64,000 bases of DNA, taken from the NCBI GenBank assembly GCA_003956705.1, contig QZCP01000335.1, positions 62,001 through 126,000 on the forward strand, written 5' to 3'. Positions 58,469 to 64,000 of this stretch are shown here, piece after piece (the stretch's first letter is position 1; the number at the start of each line of letters is the position of its first letter). The translations under genes and the position numbers were made by a program. The stretch comes from Brevipalpus yothersi (lineage: Eukaryota; Arthropoda; Arachnida; Trombidiformes; Tenuipalpidae). The notes under the pieces are model-generated. The model was given only the letters and a program-made list of their open reading frames with translations. It had not been told where the DNA came from and did no database searches.

Positions 58469-59733
58469 AATGGTGGAGATGCCGAGTAGGCATTAAGTTG
58501 TTCAAGTAAGTTTTCTCTCTGTCGTTGCCAGTGGAAAGCAAGTTGCTTTCAGGTATTATCCTGTGTTTTGAACATCAGTCACTCGCGGAAACTGATTTGT
58601 GAAGTCGTCGTTGATTGACGCATTTTGATACTCTCAGGAAGAGAGTTGGAAGGTTAATTGTTGATCAGTTGGGGGAGGTAACCCACTGAGCCTTTCAGGT
58701 TAGTTCTGAATCAGGTAGATTCAATTGTTTTTGCTTGTCCACTTGGTATACAATTTGAGAACACTGTTCTCTTGTCATCTTTGCTACTAGCAAAGTGGTG
58801 GTAGTCGTAAGTAATTAATAAGATCCTACGGGGATCTCATTTCTGATTCAAGAAGAATCATTTTTGTCTTCATTTTGATTTAATCCAACTTGGATTGATT
58901 GATTCCGCTGGAATCATTTTGTTTAATTAGTTTCTCGATACAGGTTGTATCAGTTTGATTCTGCTAGAATCATTTGTGTAAGTTCTGAGAGCAGAGTACA
59001 CCAGAAGGGTAGAAAACTCTCATCAGATTCAACTAGAATCTGTGATTTCATCATTTTTAGCTTCATTTCAGGAACAGGAAGTTCCGGTAAGTTTGTTTCC
59101 ATTTTCGGTAAGAAACGTGGTTTTGATCCAGTTTCAGTTAGTAGGCCAGAGAGGCGCTACTGAACTAGTTTTCAAGCTTGTGAGCGTGTGTGAGTCTTTG
59201 TGAGCAGGTCAGTCACTGCCTGACTGCTGAACAAGACACTACTAGTGTCTGTTTTTCCCATCTTTCCAAACTCACAATTAAAATTAATTGAGGTCCACTG
59301 GACCCAATTGTTTTAATTTCCCATTGTAGACAGTGGCCACGCTTCACATCCTTTGTATAAGAGAGAGACATTACCATCAAAAGTCAACCTAGTAGGTTTT
59401 GACAGTGGTTTGTCTGCGTGAACAGGGAAGTCCATTGTAAAGCTTACTTGGACCGAGTGAAAGGAAATTTTGCTTGGTTCCATAGTGAATCAATTGTCTC
59501 AATAATTTGAGCAACTTGCTCTCTCTCTCATTCTTGTTTAATCACACTGTGATTTATTTTGTCAAATCTTTTGGATCATTTGTTTCAAGTACACTGTACT
59601 TTGATCACTGCAGCTTACAGATTTTTGATTTCATTTCTTCCAGTTACATTGTAACTTGGTTGTCGATTAGTTTGAAAATAGTTTGAAAATTTTTCTTCGT
59701 CCTTGATTATATTATAATCAATTTCAATTCAGT
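58469..59733 (+). repeat. Leader packed with tiny perfect inverted repeats
   Basis: At least nine odd palindromes with 7- or 8-bp arms around a single base occur here, for example 58,534-58,550, 58,757-58,771, 58,780-58,794, 58,882-58,896, 59,235-59,249, 59,540-59,554, 59,587-59,601, 59,642-59,656 and 59,705-59,719. Several more have 5-6-bp arms and 5-nt loops (58,630, 58,707, 58,821, 58,844, 58,957, 59,025, 59,071, 59,210). The centre is usually A-C-T. No gene. Confidence 0.85.
58471..58490 (+). other. Candidate primer-binding site
   Basis: TGGTGGAGATGCCGAG begins with TGG, complementary to a tRNA CCA end, two bases after the presumed LTR end. No specific tRNA could be assigned; the motif GATGCCGAGTAGG instead resembles the 5' half of a class II tRNA. 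Confidence 0.25.
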
Positions 59734-62700
59734 ATGCCTCCTGTACTTAGGTCTGGTCCAGGTCGTCCTTCTAATGCTGAGCGAGCTGCGAGAGCCGCTG
59801 CAGCCCAACCAAATAGAGCAAATCGTTCACAATCGAATCCGAATCTCGATCAACTTGATCAACATATTCAACAGCGAAATGCTAGTGTTCCAAATCAAAT
59901 TCAGTTTGATGTTCCCACTCCAGATGATACTTCTCCTTCTGTTAGTGCTTCTCATCGCCATAGTGTTGGTGATGCTCATGAACCAAGTTCGGTTCCTCTT
60001 TTGTCAGATGCTTCGGACTCTGTCCTTTTAGGTGTTCTACTAGAACACGGAATTCTTACTCCTTTGCCTCGTCGTCTTGCAGAAGTCAAGATTAGACAGA
60101 TTCTCAATACTCTTAGCGAACTCTTGAATGTTTCAATAGCTTTTGAGTCTACAACAATTGAAGATATGAAACTTTATTCTTCTCCTAGATGGATGGAAAA
60201 ATTGCGTAGGCAAGGTGTCCAAGAAGAAGATATTTTCACTCTCGTTTCTGATTATGGTGTTGTCCATGATTCAGACCTCAGGTCTCTAGATCCTGCAGTT
60301 ATTGAAGAATCCTCCCTCCGCTACGGAACGATCCGTAAGCTTCTCGATTATCAAGAAAGTTTGTTTAATCAGTCTCATTCAAATCTTAATTTGGCGGCTG
60401 CTAGCCACCAGAATCTCAATGAAAATGTTCAGAATCCTAATATAGTTCAGTCTCACGATCCCTATCGTAGTACTCATTCACAAATTCCCGCTTCGAATCC
60501 TATGCATGATTCTAGCTATTTGCCGCAAGGAAACTTTCCTCCTTCTCCTCCTTCTCATGGCAAGTATAACAAATTAGTCTATACTATGGAGCTTAAGCCT
60601 ATAAAGGATCCCTTTGCTTGGATTAATGAATCCAGATGGAAACTCATGAATTCTCCTCTTACCGATTCCGAAAGAATCATTGTTCTGAAACGAAATGCTC
60701 AAGGTGATGTTAGGAATGCAATTTTGAAAGTAGATCCGCTGAATCTAACTAGTTTTGAAGCTTATCTCTCCAAAGTTCGTGAGCTTATTTGCAATTCTCC
60801 TAAGTTTTTCATGTTAGAAAATGAAATCCAAAACATGCGCTATCATCCGAAAGATGATCCTATTGAGTTTATCCATATTCTCGAAGAAAAATTGAAACAG
60901 CGATATAATTCTGATGCTGTAGATCCCGAAAGACTTCTTATTCTATTGAAAAGTAAGCTTCCTCGTGAAATTCATAAGAAAGTGATTAAGAAAGGTGCTA
61001 ATCTAGATCTTGAATCAATGACAAGTATCATGGTTCATTGCCATAATGATTTCAAAGCTGAAGCTCAGTATAATCAAATGCGATTGCTAAGACAGCAAAC
61101 TCGTCCTGATAACAGCCATCAACGTCATTCGTATCAGTCGAATAATCATCAGCATCAACCTACACATCATCGCCAGCCACCTCATCGCCCTCCTTATCAT
61201 GGTAATGATGCTCACCGAGCACCCAGACCACCGCAGCATATCCAACGAGATACGCGTGCGTATAATCCAAGAATTCAGCAAAGAAAACCTGAAAATGTTA
61301 CTTGCTATGGTTGTGGAAAGAATGGTCATTATAAAACCTCTTGTCCTCTGAATAGTTCTCATCAGAATCGATTTCAACGCCCTGCTATTGCTCAACCTCA
61401 ACTTGAGGCTCATTCATCAACCCAACAAGGTTCTAGTAATTCTAATCAGCCTGCTATAACTTGGCAGAAAGATAGAACAACTCTCATCCTCAACGGAAGT
61501 TCTTCTTCAAGTGAAACCTCTCCATTTTCTTCTGCTCAAGCTCTAGTTGCCGCAACTGACGGTGTCTCAGAAGAACAAGAGTATCAGCTCCTATTAACTG
61601 AAGTGAATAATCGGTCAAAGAAAAAGAGAAATCAACCAGTTGTTGATTACATCGAAGCTCTAGGTGAATCGAATATATTCCAAGAGCCTGCTCTCACTCT
61701 GAATGAAATGTGTCGAAAATTTCGAGCAATTCATAATGTTTATCCTCGAGAATTCCCTCAATGTGAAGTTGTACTCCATTCAGTGGATGGAAAGACAACA
61801 GTCTCTGCCTGTTGTGATTCCTGTTCTCACATCTCTATCATCGATTATGATCTTGCAATCAGTTTAGGTTGGAAAATTTTAGGTGAACCATACACTATTC
61901 ATGGAATTGAAAGTGCTGGTATTGCAACCTCAGGTTCTGTCCTAGTTCTCACAAGAGTAGGTCAGCTTAGCTCTGGTTTTTCCCAGGAAATTTTCGTCTT
62001 GAAAGATTTTTCCCATAAACTCTTATTGGGTATTCAGCTTCTCTCTCTCTTCGAAACCGATATTAAGCTTAGGTCCTCTGGACATCAAGTTTTTGCTTCG
62101 TTTCCCTCATCTGCTCCTTTGAAAATAGAAATGAGATGCTGTGATGAAGACGAACTTCGTCAAGTCATAAGCATGGGTCCACCTCCTGAGTTGCCAGATA
62201 GTTTAACCTCTAATCAAGAAGCTCTCCGTGATAGAAAGAAAAAAGCTATCGATGAATTCGAAGTTAGTTTAAAAAGATCTAAAAAGTCAAAACAGTTCAA
62301 CCGATCTTCACTCTACTGTCTCCTCATTAAGTTTCTCTCGCATGAAGAGGCCAATCAGGTCCTCGCAATCGATGATTTCCCATCCAAATCTTGGCCCGAA
62401 TTATTCTCCAAACAAATTAGTTCTGATCTCGATGATTCTCAAAGAGCTATCATGCTCGATACTCTACTAGAGTACCAACAAGCTTTTGCTAAAGATTCTT
62501 CTGATTTAGGGTTTGTTCCACACGAAAAATGCAATATCAAGATAGATATTGGTGATGATATAGTTCCTTATGAAAAGCCCTATCCTTGTTCCGCTTCGAA
62601 ACGTTTAGCCTTCTCTGAAGTATGTTCAGAATTAGAATCAGCTGGAATAATTTCTGAGACCACATCGCCTGGTGGTTCTCCAGCTCTCCTTGTCTCCAAA

Positions 62701-63528
62701 CCTGATGGATCTTGGCGACTAGTAGTCGACTATCGTGAACTCAACAAAAGAATCAAACGAAAATCATATCCAATGCCACGTACGGATGATTTTCTCACCG
62801 CTCTCCAAAATAAGAGATATTTTGCTACTCTCGATCTTCTTCATGGTTATTATCAACTCGAACTTCCACCGGAAGAACGTGCAAAGACAGTCTTCGTAAC
62901 TCCAGATAAAAAGTATCACTACAATCGTCTACCTATGGGTCTTGTAGACGCACCATTCTATTTCCAGTATATTGTCAATACAATGTTAGGTCCTCTTCAA
63001 TACAAAATATGCTTAGGATATTTTGATGATATTTGTGTCTTTGGTGACAGCTTTGAAGAGTTAGTTGAAAATCTGAAACTTGTACTTGGTCGTCTGATCG
63101 ACTGGGGTTTCAAGGTAAAGATTTCTAAAACAAATTTTGGTTCGAAAGAATTTGAGTTTTTAGGCCACATCGCCTCTGGCGAAGGTATCAAGCCCAATCC
63201 TCGAAAGGTAGAACAGCTACTAGCTATTCCTCCTCCTCGCAATCTGAAAGAATTACTTAGTTTTCTTGGTCTCATTAATTACTTCTCTCGATATATTCAA
63301 AATTATGCTAAGATAGTTGAACCGCTCTATAGATTAGCTCGAAAAGAAAGAAAGTTCTCTATTACGAAAAATGATATAGCCATCATGAATCAGCTCAAAC
63401 AAGCTCTAGCGAATAACTGCATGTTATTTCATTTTGATCCTTCTCGAAAAACTCGACTAGCTGTCGATGCCTCTCATTACGCCGTTGGCGGAATTCTTCT
63501 TCAGTATCATGACGAACATGATGACTGA
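59734..63528 (+). CDS. Gag-pol polyprotein, interrupted by one in-frame stop
   Basis: 1264 codons from ATG. About residues 290-450 are the gag capsid-like region (PIKDPFAWINESRWKL). Residues 524-537 are a CCHC knuckle (CYGCGKNGHYKTSC) preceded by a His/Gln-rich stretch. The protease is around residue 695, where the expected D-S/T-G active site reads D-S-C, with HGIES and LLLGIQLL as flap and helix motifs. The reverse transcriptase has WRLVVDYRELN, D1034 in FATLDLLHGYYQ, LPMGLVDAP and the catalytic pair D1098/D1099 in YFDDICVF. RNase H begins (VDASHYAVGGILLQ), then TGA at 63,526-63,528 cuts the frame. Gag and pol are fused without a frameshift. The stop is a single-base lesion or an allele; the rest is well preserved. 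Confidence 0.9.
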   Translation: MPPVLRSGPGRPSNAERAARAAAAQPNRANRSQSNPNLDQLDQHIQQRNASVPNQIQFDVPTPDDTSPSVSASHRHSVGDAHEPSSVPLLSDASDSVLLGVLLEHGILTPLPRRLAEVKIRQILNTLSELLNVSIAFESTTIEDMKLYSSPRWMEKLRRQGVQEEDIFTLVSDYGVVHDSDLRSLDPAVIEESSLRYGTIRKLLDYQESLFNQSHSNLNLAAASHQNLNENVQNPNIVQSHDPYRSTHSQIPASNPMHDSSYLPQGNFPPSPPSHGKYNKLVYTMELKPIKDPFAWINESRWKLMNSPLTDSERIIVLKRNAQGDVRNAILKVDPLNLTSFEAYLSKVRELICNSPKFFMLENEIQNMRYHPKDDPIEFIHILEEKLKQRYNSDAVDPERLLILLKSKLPREIHKKVIKKGANLDLESMTSIMVHCHNDFKAEAQYNQMRLLRQQTRPDNSHQRHSYQSNNHQHQPTHHRQPPHRPPYHGNDAHRAPRPPQHIQRDTRAYNPRIQQRKPENVTCYGCGKNGHYKTSCPLNSSHQNRFQRPAIAQPQLEAHSSTQQGSSNSNQPAITWQKDRTTLILNGSSSSSETSPFSSAQALVAATDGVSEEQEYQLLLTEVNNRSKKKRNQPVVDYIEALGESNIFQEPALTLNEMCRKFRAIHNVYPREFPQCEVVLHSVDGKTTVSACCDSCSHISIIDYDLAISLGWKILGEPYTIHGIESAGIATSGSVLVLTRVGQLSSGFSQEIFVLKDFSHKLLLGIQLLSLFETDIKLRSSGHQVFASFPSSAPLKIEMRCCDEDELRQVISMGPPPELPDSLTSNQEALRDRKKKAIDEFEVSLKRSKKSKQFNRSSLYCLLIKFLSHEEANQVLAIDDFPSKSWPELFSKQISSDLDDSQRAIMLDTLLEYQQAFAKDSSDLGFVPHEKCNIKIDIGDDIVPYEKPYPCSASKRLAFSEVCSELESAGIISETTSPGGSPALLVSKPDGSWRLVVDYRELNKRIKRKSYPMPRTDDFLTALQNKRYFATLDLLHGYYQLELPPEERAKTVFVTPDKKYHYNRLPMGLVDAPFYFQYIVNTMLGPLQYKICLGYFDDICVFGDSFEELVENLKLVLGRLIDWGFKVKISKTNFGSKEFEFLGHIASGEGIKPNPRKVEQLLAIPPPRNLKELLSFLGLINYFSRYIQNYAKIVEPLYRLARKERKFSITKNDIAIMNQLKQALANNCMLFHFDPSRKTRLAVDASHYAVGGILLQYHDEHDD

Positions 63529-64000
63529 AAACCAGTTAGCTTCTTTGGTCAGAAGCTCAAGCCTTATCAAATCAACTACACGGTTAGTGAAAAAGAATGT
63601 TTAGCCATCATCGTTGGAATAGAAAAGTATCGTCAATACCTAGAAGGTATAGAATTTGAGATTCTCACTGACCATCATGCTCTTTGTCAACTCCCGAAAA
63701 CGAAATTCAAGAATGGCCGCATTGAACGTTGGTCAATTATGCTCTCTGCATATCGTTACTGTGTAACTTATCTCGAAGGAAAAGTTCACCCGGCAGATTG
63801 CCTCTCCAGGAATCCGAATGAATGGATTCATCGTAATGGCCAACCAAGCTATAAGGATGAGTATTTTGAAACCTACATCGTTCTTTCATACCCTATAGTA
63901 GATCAACAGCTACTAGCTGGAAAGTTAGATTCTTCCCCACAAATTAATCTTGATTCCATCGAGCATGAGGAATTCAAGAAGTTTGCAAAAGGCCAATCCT
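63529..64000 (+). pseudogene. Pol continuation (RNase H onward) after the stop, running off the window
   Basis: Same frame as the gag-pol upstream and open to the window end (157 codons). It carries RNase H motifs (SEKECLAIIVGIEKYRQYL, TDHHALCQL) and the linker toward integrase (HPADCLSRNP). No initiation signal of its own, so it is the remainder of the same polyprotein beyond the TGA. Confidence 0.85.

Larger units (their letters stand above)
57878..64000 (+). mobile_element. Ty3/gypsy-like LTR retroelement, 5' part
   Basis: Starts TGTCAGC at the break in the TND exon. Layout: LTR with TATA box and poly(A) signal, about 1.25-kb leader, one fused gag-pol frame with CCHC knuckle, protease, reverse transcriptase and RNase H. 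The integrase and 3' LTR are outside the window. The RT and RNase H motif order is that of Ty3/gypsy. No envelope gene is visible in this part. Confidence 0.9.

Noticed and set aside
61087..61413. Minus-strand ORF opposite the gag nucleocapsid region
   Set aside because: Shadow of the His/Gln-rich gag coding sequence.

Overview
This is a nuclear window from a eukaryote, most likely an invertebrate animal and perhaps an arthropod. The evidence is AT-rich DNA, spliceosomal introns of about 50-500 bp, (GA)n microsatellites, a P-element/THAP9-type DNA transposon, a Ty3/gypsy-like retroelement, and homologues of the animal chromatin proteins PNUTS (PPP1R10) and ZMYND11. The species cannot be named from sequence alone.

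The main content is a tandem array of about 16 copies of one small multi-exon gene family, nearly all on the minus strand. I assembled these models by hand from splice signals. Each copy has a first exon of about 104-119 nt, a second exon of 84 nt, and a third exon opening with F-L-x-x-x-G-W-x-L-I-N-K-W-L. Together these form a TFIIS N-terminal (TND/LW) domain of the PNUTS type. It is followed by a low-complexity region, in some copies an AT-hook, and a short conserved C-terminal motif around PGSIQNNYY. Copies with a fully open spliced frame are at 12.4-14.1 kb (plus strand), 22.0-23.4, 26.7-28.0, 29.7-31.6, 33.2-34.3, 35.7-37.0, 38.5-39.7 and 55.2-56.4 kb. Decayed copies are at 0.6-2.1, 10.3-11.4 (plus strand), 16.1-17.5, 18.4-20.0, 24.6-25.3, 31.9-32.5, 53.6-54.3 and 57.8 kb. 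Each gene is embedded in spacer DNA that is itself duplicated; block duplications of about 6 kb (14.9-21.2 versus 21.2-26 kb) and about 4 kb (31.7-35.7 versus 53.5-57.9 kb) are visible.

At 2.5-6.0 kb lie two copies of a second chromatin-reader family with the order PHD, bromodomain-like, zinc cluster and PWWP-like, as in ZMYND11. One copy is open and one has decayed.

Mobile elements interrupt the array. An apparently complete 5.5-kb P-element-like transposon (39,939-45,446) has matching terminal inverted repeats, a perfect 8-bp target duplication, a 1003-aa THAP transposase, and an unexpected spliced Arg/Gly-rich second gene. A Ty3/gypsy-like element starts at about 57,878 inside a TND copy and runs off the window end. 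Its LTR and leader are unusually full of tiny perfect hairpins, and its pol frame has one in-frame stop.

From 46.9 to 52.7 kb there is a complex higher-order repeat with regularly placed splice-like signals but no convincing reading frame. The stretch 6.0-10.2 kb is mostly gene-poor, GA/CT-rich DNA. I see no standard tRNA, rRNA or CRISPR.
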